Positions 54,669-62,917 of a stretch of DNA of 64,000 nucleotides are shown piece after piece. Below the pieces are notes generated by a model, which made no database searches, was not told the origin of the DNA, and saw only the letters and a list, made by a program, of their open reading frames with translations. How positions within the stretch are numbered: the first letter of the stretch is position 1; every line of letters begins with the position of its first letter. Position numbers and translations under genes: made by a program. Source of the DNA: FEN-1099 sp964511015 (GTDB lineage: Bacteria > Lernaellota > Lernaellaia > Lernaellales > Lernaellaceae); assembly GCA_964511015.1 (NCBI GenBank), contig CAZEDX010000001.1:1-64000 (forward strand). The letters are read 5' to 3'.

Positions 54669-56036
54669 ATGAACGAATCCAGAAAACTGGCCGAATTCGT
54701 CGCTTCGATTCACTATGACCAGTTGTCGGCGACGGTGGTCGAAAAGGCCAAACATTGCCTGCTCGACTTCTTCGCCAATGTGTATGGTTCTCTGCAAATC
54801 GAAGCTGTGGACAAGGTGCTGTCGCGGTATCGCGAGTTGGGAGAGACGGGAAAAGCGACCGTGTTAGGAGCCGGCTTCACCGCGAATCTTTCCCAAGCGG
54901 CGTTTGTAAATGGTGTGACAGCCGAGGCGCTGGAAGCACAGGACGGCCTGCGGTTTGGGGGCAATCACCCCGGCGTCGCGGTAATACCGGCGGTGTTGGC
55001 GCTGGCGGAAACGCTGGATTGTAGCGGGCGACAGGTGATCGAGGCGATTGTTGCCGGTTACGAGGTTGCCGGTCGTGTTGCCGCCGCTGCCCATCCACAT
55101 CAGACCCTAGCCGGATTCTTGCCCACCGGGTCTTGCGGTGCGCTTGCCGCAGCAGCCGCAGCATCGAGGCTGTTGGGTCACGCTCCGGATCTCATGTTGC
55201 AGTCCCTCGGGGTAGCCGGATACCTTGCGCCGCTCTCCATGGCCGAAGCACTCATGGGCGGGTTCACGGCAAAAATTCTCCAAGGCGGTCAGGCGGCAGC
55301 CGTCGGTTTGGCAGCGGCGCAAATGGCCGATGTGGGAATCACCGGGACGCCATACGTCCTCGAAGGCTCTCATCTCAAAGGTGGCTTCTTGCAAATTACC
55401 ACCCGAAACAACGCGGACCTGAACCGCCTCACTGCCGGTCTCGGTGAGATGTATTCGATCGAGGACATCTACTTCAAACCCTACACCGCCTGTCGGCACA
55501 CCCATGGTGGCGCTCAAGCCGCCTTGGCCCTGCGGCAAAAACCTGGGTTTTCAGTGGCGGAAATCGAGGCGGTACAGGTGTTCACCTACATGTTGGGCGT
55601 GATCGCTGTCGGCAAGGGAGTCGACCGGCAAAGCTCGTTCGTGTCGGCGCAATTCTCATTACCCTATGTGGTGGCGGCCTGCCTCATCGATGGAGACATG
55701 GGACCTGCCCAGTTCTCCGCCCAACGAGTGTCTGACGAAGCGATTCTTGACTTATCACGCAAAGTGGCGGTTCAGCCGGATGAAACGCTGAGCGGGATGT
55801 ACCCCGAATATACGGCCAGCCGGGTCGAGATCAAACTGAGTGATGGGCGCGTTTTGAAACATCAGATTGATATACCCAAGGGGGATCCACGCGATCCAAT
55901 GAACGTCGACGACCTGACGGCCAAACTCGAACGGTTCAGTCCAGTGTCCAAAAAACCATCGGTTCCAAAAATCGCCGCGAAAACAATGGCCTTGGACGAA
56001 ATCGATCACATCAAAAACCTTACTTCCATAGTCTGA
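54669..56036 (+). CDS. MmgE/PrpD family protein
   Basis: 455 residues. N-terminal helical domain with AAFVNGVTAEALEAQDGLRFGGNHPGVAVIPA and GLLPTGSCGA-like FLPTGSCGALAAAAAAS, then the second domain with YFKPYTACRHTHGGAQAAL, all typical of MmgE/PrpD. Known members are 2-methylcitrate dehydratase, cis-aconitate decarboxylase and iminodisuccinate epimerase. No prpB, prpC or acnM is here, so a methylcitrate cycle is not supported. Likely a dehydratase, isomerase or decarboxylase acting on a branched acid of the pathway. Confidence 0.85.
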   Translation: MNESRKLAEFVASIHYDQLSATVVEKAKHCLLDFFANVYGSLQIEAVDKVLSRYRELGETGKATVLGAGFTANLSQAAFVNGVTAEALEAQDGLRFGGNHPGVAVIPAVLALAETLDCSGRQVIEAIVAGYEVAGRVAAAAHPHQTLAGFLPTGSCGALAAAAAASRLLGHAPDLMLQSLGVAGYLAPLSMAEALMGGFTAKILQGGQAAAVGLAAAQMADVGITGTPYVLEGSHLKGGFLQITTRNNADLNRLTAGLGEMYSIEDIYFKPYTACRHTHGGAQAALALRQKPGFSVAEIEAVQVFTYMLGVIAVGKGVDRQSSFVSAQFSLPYVVAACLIDGDMGPAQFSAQRVSDEAILDLSRKVAVQPDETLSGMYPEYTASRVEIKLSDGRVLKHQIDIPKGDPRDPMNVDDLTAKLERFSPVSKKPSVPKIAAKTMALDEIDHIKNLTSIV

Positions 56037-56052
56037 AACAAAAGGAACATCC

Positions 56053-57228
56053 ATGGACTTCAAGCTGAACGACGAACAACAAATGATGGTAGAGACGCTG
56101 CGCAAAATGGGGCAGCGCGACAAGTTTAAGGATCTGGCGGTAGAGATTGACCGTAGCGGCAAGTTTCCGCACCAGTTGATGAAGAAGTACGCCGAGCTCG
56201 GACTGTTGGGCTGTACCCTCTCACCTGAATACGGTGGCGGCGGGCAACCGGGTATCAATGCCGTTCTTGCAATCGAAGAACTGGCTAAGTTCTCGCCGAT
56301 GGTGGCGGCACCGGTATTTGAATCGAATGTCGGGCCGGCGAAGGTGATCAACAATTTCGGTACCGAAGAACAAAAACGAAAGATCCTGCCCGGCGTGTGC
56401 AAGGGCGAATTGAGTGTGTCGGTCTCGATGACCGAGCCGGGTGCGGGTTCCGATTTGGTTTCGCTGACCACGAAGCTGACTCCCGACGGTGATGACTATG
56501 TGCTCAATGGTCGTAAGACCTTCATCACCGGTGGTGGCGAGGCGAGCCACTACTTTGTGTACTGCCGCTTTGGTGACAAGCCGGGCTATGGTGGCATTGG
56601 TGGTGTATTGGTTGAAGCAGGCACGCCCGGGTTCACTTTTGGAAAGCAGGAGGAGTTCCTTGGCCTGCGAGGCATGCCTTCGTGCGATCTGATCTTCGAG
56701 GACGTACGTGTACCGAAGGAAAACGTTGTCATTAGACAAGGGCAGTTTCGTGACCTGATGGGCACCTTCGATCTTGAACGTTGCGGCAATGCGGCCATGT
56801 GTCTAGGTGTGGCCGGTGGTGCTCTTGAAGCTGCGCGGGACTACGCAATGATTCGTCAGGCATTCGGTCGCCCAATCTGCGAATTCCAGGACATCCAGTT
56901 CAAGATTGTCAACATGGCCATGAAGCTCGATGCAGCGCGGTTGTTGGTCTACCGCGCGGCGACCGGCGCCGGCGGCGGCTTTCCTTCGATGCACGAGTCG
57001 GCGATGGCCAAGTGCTTCGCCAACGAAATGGTGGTCGAAGTCACAAACGAAGCGATGTTGATATTCGGCGGCTACGGGTACAGCAAAGACTATCCCATCG
57101 AACGGATGCACCGTGACGCGCTTGCCTGGCGCGTAGCTGGTGGCACCGTGCAGATGTTGCGCATCACCATGGCGTCGATCCTATTCGCCCGGCGGTTCAA
57201 CCAGGGACCGGGTAGCGAAAAATCTTGA
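56053..57228 (+). CDS. Acyl-CoA dehydrogenase, catalytic base at the IVD/LCAD position
   Basis: 391 residues, FAD enzyme. Family motifs: MTEPGAGSDLVSL, FITGGGEASHY, RQAFGRPICEFQDIQ and IFGGYGYSKDYPIERMHRD. The usual C-terminal catalytic glutamate (YEGT) is replaced by VAGGT (residues 361-365). Instead a glutamate stands at 242 in FDLERC, where isovaleryl-CoA and long-chain dehydrogenases carry their base. So the enzyme should be active but on a branched or bulky acyl-CoA. It follows the MmgE/PrpD gene by 16 bases. Confidence 0.92.
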   Translation: MDFKLNDEQQMMVETLRKMGQRDKFKDLAVEIDRSGKFPHQLMKKYAELGLLGCTLSPEYGGGGQPGINAVLAIEELAKFSPMVAAPVFESNVGPAKVINNFGTEEQKRKILPGVCKGELSVSVSMTEPGAGSDLVSLTTKLTPDGDDYVLNGRKTFITGGGEASHYFVYCRFGDKPGYGGIGGVLVEAGTPGFTFGKQEEFLGLRGMPSCDLIFEDVRVPKENVVIRQGQFRDLMGTFDLERCGNAAMCLGVAGGALEAARDYAMIRQAFGRPICEFQDIQFKIVNMAMKLDAARLLVYRAATGAGGGFPSMHESAMAKCFANEMVVEVTNEAMLIFGGYGYSKDYPIERMHRDALAWRVAGGTVQMLRITMASILFARRFNQGPGSEKS

Positions 57229-57283
57229 TCAATAGCACGGCGAGTCAGATATTCGGTTACCCGCCGTCGGCGGAAGGGCTATC

Positions 57284-58849
57284 ATGAGCAGTGCATTCAA
57301 TGCGACCAGATCGAACGAGTTTTCCGTTTTCAACCCGGCGACCGGAGAGGAAGTAGCACGCTACCCTCTGATGAGCATGGCCGACGTCGACGTCGTCGTC
57401 GCCCGGGCACGCAAGGCTTTTATGACATGGTGTCAGACGTCTCACGAAGCACGCCGTAGCATATTGAACAAGGCGGCCAACGTTTTGGCGGAAAACGCCG
57501 GCCGCTACGCGGATGAGATCGCTGCAGAGAACGGCAAGACTCGGTTTGAAGCCTTATTGGCTGAGGTCTACAACGTTTCCCACTCGATCAAGTACTACGC
57601 CAAAAACGCGGAAAAATTTCTTCGGCCGGTCCGAGTGCCGGGAACAATGTTGCTGCCGTTTCGCAAGGCGCACTACCAGTTCGAACCCAAAGGAGTGATC
57701 GGAGTCATCTCACCGTGGAACTACCCGTTTTCGCTTTCGGCCGTGCCGGTAATCACCGCCATCGCGGCCGGCAATGCGGTCGTGCTCAAACCCTCCTCTC
57801 AAACTACGCGGGCAGGGTTGATCGTCAAGGAAATCCTCGAACTCGCCGGACTCCCTCCAGGAGTGGTTGAGGTGGCTACCGGTAGCGGCTCAGTGACCGG
57901 ACAGGCGTTGGTAGAGCACCCCGACCTGAACATGATCTACTTCACGGGCTCTACGGAGGTTGGACGTGGCGTCAACGTTGCCGCGGCCAAGAGACTGATT
58001 CCGGCCGTGATGGAGCTAGGTGGCAAAGACGTGGCCATTGTCACGCGTAACGCCAATCTGGACCGGGCCGCCAACGGCATCGCCTGGACGTCGTTCACCA
58101 ATTGCGGCCAGACATGCATGGCAACCGAGGTCATCTTGGTGGAACGCCCGGTCTACGACACATTTGTGAACAAACTCGTCGAGATCGTACGTCAACTGAA
58201 GCTCGGGAAGGGTAGCGGCGAGGTAGGCTCGCTGACTATGGAATCGCAGTTGCGTACCGTCATGTCGCAATTGGAGGATGCCAAAGCCAAGGGAGCCAAG
58301 GTATTGATCGGCGGCGAGAAGCCGACGGGCCCTGGGTTCTTTTTCCCGCCCACGCTGCTGGCGGACACCACGCCGGACATGAAAGTGCGCACTGATGAAA
58401 CTTTTGGCCCGCTTAAACCGGTCATTCCGTTTGACACGATCGAGGAAGCACTGGCCATTGCCAACTCTACCGAATTCGGTCTGTCTGCTTCGGTCTACAG
58501 CCAGAACCCGGAAGAAGCCCGTTCCATCGCCAACGGACTGAAAACGGGAGCGGTCAACATCAATGAGGGCATGATGACCCAAGCATTCGCGGATTTGCCT
58601 TTTGGTGGGGTGAAGAGCTCGGGGATCGGGCGCAATCACGGCGTTGAAGGTATTCGTGCGTTCACCGATATCAAATCGATCACCGAATACTACGGCAGCA
58701 TGAAGCGGGAGATCATTTGGTACCCGACGCCCGCAAACGGCGATAAGATTGTCGAGCAAGCGATCGGATTCCTTTTCGCCGGTGGATGGAAAAGGAGACT
58801 ACGCGCGCTTGTAGAGGCCATCGGGCAGGTGCGAAGGATACCAAAATAA
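57284..58849 (+). CDS. NAD(P)-dependent aldehyde dehydrogenase
   Basis: 521 residues of the ALDH superfamily. Asn146 in PWNYP, Glu244 in MELGGKD and the nucleophile Cys278 in FTNCGQTC are all present, so it is the non-acylating, acid-forming type. The last 40 residues form an amphipathic or membrane-leaning extension (AIGFLFAGGWKRRLRALVEAI). It would turn the aldehyde made by the glycyl radical enzyme or an SDR into an acid for CoA transfer. Last gene of the operon; its 3' end overlaps the antisense decayed gene by about 50 bases. Confidence 0.93.
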   Translation: MSSAFNATRSNEFSVFNPATGEEVARYPLMSMADVDVVVARARKAFMTWCQTSHEARRSILNKAANVLAENAGRYADEIAAENGKTRFEALLAEVYNVSHSIKYYAKNAEKFLRPVRVPGTMLLPFRKAHYQFEPKGVIGVISPWNYPFSLSAVPVITAIAAGNAVVLKPSSQTTRAGLIVKEILELAGLPPGVVEVATGSGSVTGQALVEHPDLNMIYFTGSTEVGRGVNVAAAKRLIPAVMELGGKDVAIVTRNANLDRAANGIAWTSFTNCGQTCMATEVILVERPVYDTFVNKLVEIVRQLKLGKGSGEVGSLTMESQLRTVMSQLEDAKAKGAKVLIGGEKPTGPGFFFPPTLLADTTPDMKVRTDETFGPLKPVIPFDTIEEALAIANSTEFGLSASVYSQNPEEARSIANGLKTGAVNINEGMMTQAFADLPFGGVKSSGIGRNHGVEGIRAFTDIKSITEYYGSMKREIIWYPTPANGDKIVEQAIGFLFAGGWKRRLRALVEAIGQVRRIPK

Positions 58850-59700
58850 ATCCCGAGGAGGCTCTGGCCGGTCTGCCCAATAGCGTCTGCGTGGTGCCGC
58901 AATATCGAATTCGAGCGGTTGCTCGTCGAACGAGATCTGAATAAATCAGTGCCATGTTCCTGGAAAGAGTATGGGTTGTCCCGGCGTGGGTAGGACCCCA
59001 GGTCCACCATAGTGCCATCTACCGTCATGGAATCTTCTCGGCCCACGATGCCTTCTCCAAGGCTTGGTGACTCGTAGACTACCTGATCGTCGTTCTTGAC
59101 GGTCGCGCTGACAACGGCATCCACAAAATTCTGAAATGAGTCGTGTTGCTCCTGGTCACCCATTTCCACAATCCATACGTTTATCCGACCGTGGTTAACA
59201 AGCTAATAGTCGTTTTGAGCAGATCATTCCATTCTGTCTAATTCTGTGAAAAGAGAGCCAAATAGGCTTTGCCTTTACGCCCGATCACCCAGTGACCTTG
59301 TTCGGCCACTTGGTTAATCANNNNNNNNNNTCTTTTTTGAAAAGGGAGTGTGTGTTTTCCGCAAATTGAATAACATCGATAAGCGGTAGCTTCGGGTGCC
59401 AGTATTGAATAATGCCAACGTTTTTGTGAAACATGGCGCGTGGTAACCAACTGCCGATCCACGGACCGTCCATCAGGTCGAACCGCCATCCGTGGCACGG
59501 ATAGGAAGTGAAGATGAAGGCGGTTCAGTCAACGGTAGCTCTCAAAGCCTTTGCCTGGGCCGACCACATGCCGGGTTTGTAGTCTTGCGCTCCGGAAAGC
59601 TCATCGTGAGGCGTATGATAGGTATAAGTGCGATAGACTCGAGAGTCACGCCACGAGACACGGGTTTGTAGGTTGCGCAATTCGTCAGATTTTTTAATTC
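58799..59700 (-). pseudogene. Decayed gene interrupted by the assembly gap
   Basis: On the minus strand several frames join into one recognisable protein. In order: VSWRDSRVYRTYTYHTPHD, DELSGAQDYKPGMWSAQ; after a frameshift near 59524, GPWIGSWLPRAMFHKNVGI; after the N run, GHWVIGRKGKAYLALFSQN, then a TAG; a frame change and another TAG; then LVNHGRINVWIVEMG, SPSLGEGIVGREDSM, and after a further shift FDIAAPRRRYWADRPEPP, ending at 58799. These pieces resemble a large uncharacterised bacterial family, with wording such as fGRkGdgYvALyS and NvWIvEmG, that I cannot name with certainty. At least two nonsense codons and three frame changes make it non-functional, unless the sequence beside the gap is in error. 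Confidence 0.65.
59321..59330. other. Run of ten N (assembly gap)
   Basis: Ten ambiguous bases join two contigs inside the decayed gene. The true gap length is unknown. Bases 59701-59858, between the pseudogene and the lipocalin, show no gene. Confidence 0.99.
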
Positions 59701-59858
59701 GTTTGATTGCGACACAAAGGATAACCAAATCAGAACAGGGTCCTGAGGGTAAGGTAGACGGCAACGGTGTCTGATACGTCCAAATACGAAGCTGAAAATG
59801 AACTTGCGATGGTTGATTTCCTCGTGGCAAGCTTGTGGGAAACCGGAGGTGCAGGCAG

Positions 59859-60410
59859 ATGAGAGCTAAATATAGATATGCCGTCCTGTTTTGCTCGCTC
59901 CTGATAGCCGCTTGTGCAACCACGACCTCGCGTCTACATCTAACGGAACTGCGGACCGTGCAGCGTGTTGACCTCACGCGTTACGTGGGCACATGGTATG
60001 AAGTTGCAAGTATTCCGCAATGGTTCCAACGAGGATGCGTTGCCACTACTGCGACCTATTCCTTTCGGCCCGATGGAGATGTAGACGTGCTGAATCGCTG
60101 TCGCAAGAAGACTCTCGACGGCGAGGAGATTTCGGCTAGAGGTCGGGCGAGGGTCGTAGATTCGACTACGAACGCCAAACTCAAGGTCAGTTTCTTCCAA
60201 CCTTTTTGGGGCGACTACTGGATAGTCGACCTTGGCGCCGACTACGAATTCGCGGTGGTCGGGCATCCGAGCCGCGACTATTTGTGGATCCTGAGCCGCA
60301 CGCCGACCATGGACGAAGCCGTATACGAGGGTATTCTCGCCCGACTCAAGGCCCAGGGATACGACACCGGACGGCTGCAACGTACACTTCAGCCCGTTGA
60401 CAGTCGGTAA
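59859..60410 (+). CDS. Lipocalin, Blc-type outer membrane lipoprotein
   Basis: 183 residues from the ATG at 59859. A lipoprotein signal ends in LLIAAC with the acylated Cys at 19. The lipocalin entry motif GTWYEVASIP follows, then the TATYSFRPDGDVDVLNRC strand pair and the later FFQPFWGDYWIVDLG and YLWILSRTP motifs of the bacterial Blc family. It binds hydrophobic molecules at the membrane surface, often in stress. Ten bases before the next gene, so likely co-transcribed. Confidence 0.9.
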   Translation: MRAKYRYAVLFCSLLIAACATTTSRLHLTELRTVQRVDLTRYVGTWYEVASIPQWFQRGCVATTATYSFRPDGDVDVLNRCRKKTLDGEEISARGRARVVDSTTNAKLKVSFFQPFWGDYWIVDLGADYEFAVVGHPSRDYLWILSRTPTMDEAVYEGILARLKAQGYDTGRLQRTLQPVDSR

Positions 60411-60419
60411 ACCACCATC

Positions 60420-60848
60420 ATGCGTTTGTGGTCTCTACACCCGAGACAACTCGACAGACAAGGATTGCTTGCTCTCTGGCGTGAGGGTTTACTAGCTCGG
60501 GCTGTCCTGACAGGCCGGACAAAGGGGTACCTTTATCATCCACAGCTCAAACGATTTCGTGACTACTCGGACCCGTTGGCTGCCTTGGACTGCTACCTTT
60601 CGCGCGTGGTTGACGAGGCAACGACCCGGGGATACCACTTCGACCGTGCAAAAATCACCTACCGCCGTTGTCGGCGCCCTCATTTGCTGGTGACGGATGG
60701 GCAACTCATATACGAGTGGCGTCATCTGCTGGGTAAGCTTGAGAAACGTGATTCGGCAAGGTGGCGGACGGTACGGCGGCAGCAGCCGAAGCCTCACCCT
60801 TGTTTTTGGGTAGAAACCGGTGAAGTCGCAGATTGGGAAAGGGCGTAG
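60420..60848 (+). CDS. Pyrimidine dimer DNA glycosylase family protein
   Basis: 142 residues matching the Pyr_excise (T4 endonuclease V) family: MRLWSLHPRQLDRQGLLALW, then GLLARAVLTGRTKGYLYHPQL, and DEATTRGYHFDRAKI. T4 enzyme residues for glycosylase/lyase action lie at the N-terminus, which in that enzyme supplies the reactive amine after Met removal; here residue 2 is Arg rather than Thr, so activity on dimers is uncertain. Many bacterial members of the family have this MRLW start. It may act in DNA repair. Confidence 0.7.
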   Translation: MRLWSLHPRQLDRQGLLALWREGLLARAVLTGRTKGYLYHPQLKRFRDYSDPLAALDCYLSRVVDEATTRGYHFDRAKITYRRCRRPHLLVTDGQLIYEWRHLLGKLEKRDSARWRTVRRQQPKPHPCFWVETGEVADWERA

Positions 60849-60944
60849 TTCATCGGGCAATCGGTGTGGAAGCGAAGGCCGTCTTGCGTCTGTCCCTTGG
60901 CGGATGTAACAATTCTTTCTCCCGCAACCAAAAGGAAGTGATTT

Positions 60945-62849
60945 ATGACGCGCAAATACGAAGAACTATACCGTCAGTCGATCGAAATGCCAGAGGTGTT
61001 CTGGGCCGCAGAGGCCGAGAAACTGCGCTGGTTCAAAAAGTGGGACCGCGTACTCGACATGAGCAAAGCCCCATTCTTCCGCTGGTTCGTCGGCGGAGAA
61101 ACCAATCTATGCTTCAATGCAGTCGATCGCCATGCATTGGGCGCTGGCCGCAACAAAGCCGCCATTATCTGGGAAAGCCCGGAACTAGGGCTTTCGCGGG
61201 TGATTACGTTTTTCGAACTCTATCGCTTGGTAAACCGCTTCGCCGGTGCGTTGAAGAAGCGCGGCATTCAGAAGGGCGACCGAGTTATTATTTACATGCC
61301 CATGGTCCCAGAGGCGCTGGTTGCCACGTTGGCTTGTGCTCGTATCGGCGCGATTCATTCCGTGGTGTTTGCTGGGTTCTCCGCGGAATCACTCGCCAAT
61401 CGTATCGACGACTGCCGCCCGAAGCTGGTGATCTGTGCGGAAGCCGGCCGACGCAAGGGGAAGCCGGTACCATTGAAGAAAATCGTCGATACGGGTCTAG
61501 AAGTGGCTCAGGTGAAGGTGCCGCAAGTCATCGTGTTGGACCGTGGTCTCGATAATTGGACCAAAGTGGACGGGCGCGATGTCACTTGGGCCGAGGTGAT
61601 GGATGGTGGCGATGCCACGATCGTCGAACCCGAACACATGGCCTCCACAGATCCCAGTTATATTCTGTACACGTCCGGCACTACCGGGAAGCCCAAAGGC
61701 GTCTTGCGCGACACCGGCGGTTACATGACCGCGTTACACGCGTCGATGCAGATGATTTACGGCTGTGGCCCAGACGACGTGTACTGGTCGACCTCGGATA
61801 TCGGCTGGGTGGTTGGTCACAGCTACATTATCTACGGTCCGCTGTTGTTGGGCATTCCGACGCTGGTATTCGAAGGCACTCCCGACACGCCGAATCCGGG
61901 TATTTGGTGGGAAGTTATCGCGAAATACGGCGTGACGGTGATGTTTTCGGCGCCGACCGCGATGCGTATTCTGCGCAAGTTCCCGCCCGAGTGGATGCAA
62001 AAACATGATATTAGTTCGCTGCGTCACATCTTCTTGGCCGGCGAACCGCTGGACGAGCCGACTTACCAGTGGGCCACACAAACCCTCAACAAGCCGATCA
62101 TCGACCACTACTGGCAGACGGAAAGCGGGTGGGCCATTCTTTCCAACCACACCGGCATTGAGACGCTGCCGATTAAACCAGGTTCGCCGACCAAGCCGGC
62201 TATGGGTTGGAATATGTGCGTGGTTGACGACCAGGGTCGCGACGTTCCCGACGGTACTCGTGGCATCCTGGCCGGTCGGCCGCCGTTGCCTCCTGGTGCA
62301 TTGCTAACGATCTGGGGTGACGATGCCGCTTACGTCAACACCTATTGGACGAAGTTTGGTAAAGACGCGCCAATGCTCTATTGCAGCGGTGACTATGCTA
62401 TCAAGGACAAAGATGGCTACTACTTTGTGCTGGGCCGCGCGGACGAAGTGATCAACGTGGCGGGCCACCGCTTGGGCACGCGCGAGGTCGAAGAGGTCCT
62501 ATCGGACCACCCGAAAGTTGCGGAAGCTTCGGCCATCGGCATCGCGGACGAACTCAAGGGCCAGGAAATCGCCGCGTTTGTCGTGCTTAAACAGGGAATC
62601 ACTGAAACCGACGAGGTTATCCGGAAGGAGTTGGTCCAACTCATTCGTGACCGCATCGGCGCCATCGCCACACCGAAGATCCTGCGGGTTGTTGCCTCGC
62701 TGCCGAAAACCCGTTCGGGGAAGGTGATGCGGCGGGTGTTGCGGGCTTTGTGCGAGGAAAAGACATTAGGCGATCTGTCGACTCTGGAAGACGGCGCTAG
62801 CGTAGAAGAGGTCCGCAAAGCGGTGGAAGGCATGGAGGGAAATAAGTAG
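60945..62849 (+). CDS. prpE: Propionyl-CoA synthetase (AMP-forming), PrpE-like
   Basis: 634 residues of the acetyl/propionyl-CoA synthetase family. ATP loop YTSGTTGKPKGV, the acid-pocket motif DHYWQTESGW with Trp where acetyl-CoA synthetases have Gly, and the C-terminal LPKTRSGKVMRR with the acetylatable Lys. The YWQTE-x-GW form is the one typical of PrpE. It activates propionate or a similar short acid. It follows an AAGGAAG ribosome-binding sequence and could complete the acyl-CoA pathway encoded upstream, but two unrelated genes and a decayed one lie between. Confidence 0.88.
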   Translation: MTRKYEELYRQSIEMPEVFWAAEAEKLRWFKKWDRVLDMSKAPFFRWFVGGETNLCFNAVDRHALGAGRNKAAIIWESPELGLSRVITFFELYRLVNRFAGALKKRGIQKGDRVIIYMPMVPEALVATLACARIGAIHSVVFAGFSAESLANRIDDCRPKLVICAEAGRRKGKPVPLKKIVDTGLEVAQVKVPQVIVLDRGLDNWTKVDGRDVTWAEVMDGGDATIVEPEHMASTDPSYILYTSGTTGKPKGVLRDTGGYMTALHASMQMIYGCGPDDVYWSTSDIGWVVGHSYIIYGPLLLGIPTLVFEGTPDTPNPGIWWEVIAKYGVTVMFSAPTAMRILRKFPPEWMQKHDISSLRHIFLAGEPLDEPTYQWATQTLNKPIIDHYWQTESGWAILSNHTGIETLPIKPGSPTKPAMGWNMCVVDDQGRDVPDGTRGILAGRPPLPPGALLTIWGDDAAYVNTYWTKFGKDAPMLYCSGDYAIKDKDGYYFVLGRADEVINVAGHRLGTREVEEVLSDHPKVAEASAIGIADELKGQEIAAFVVLKQGITETDEVIRKELVQLIRDRIGAIATPKILRVVASLPKTRSGKVMRRVLRALCEEKTLGDLSTLEDGASVEEVRKAVEGMEGNK

Positions 62850-62862
62850 GAACAACAACAAA

Positions 62863-62900
62863 GGGCTCACGGGTCGGTCGACGCGTGAGCCCCTTTCTTG
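62863..62900. terminator. Bidirectional terminator between prpE and the convergent lipoprotein gene
   Basis: GGGCTCACG (62863-62871) pairs perfectly with CGTGAGCCC (62884-62892) around a 12-base loop, flanked by AAAG on the left and CTTTC on the right. It lies between two convergent genes and can serve both. Confidence 0.85.
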
Positions 62901-62917
62901 TGTTGTGACAGGTCCGA

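Noticed and set aside
54669..56036. Methylcitrate cycle gene prpD
   Set aside because: No prpB or prpC nearby, and the neighbours are a CoA-transferase and an acyl-CoA dehydrogenase; only family membership is supported.
47560..58849. Microcompartment-linked radical enzyme locus
   Set aside because: No shell protein genes are present, and the aldehyde dehydrogenase is the non-acylating type.
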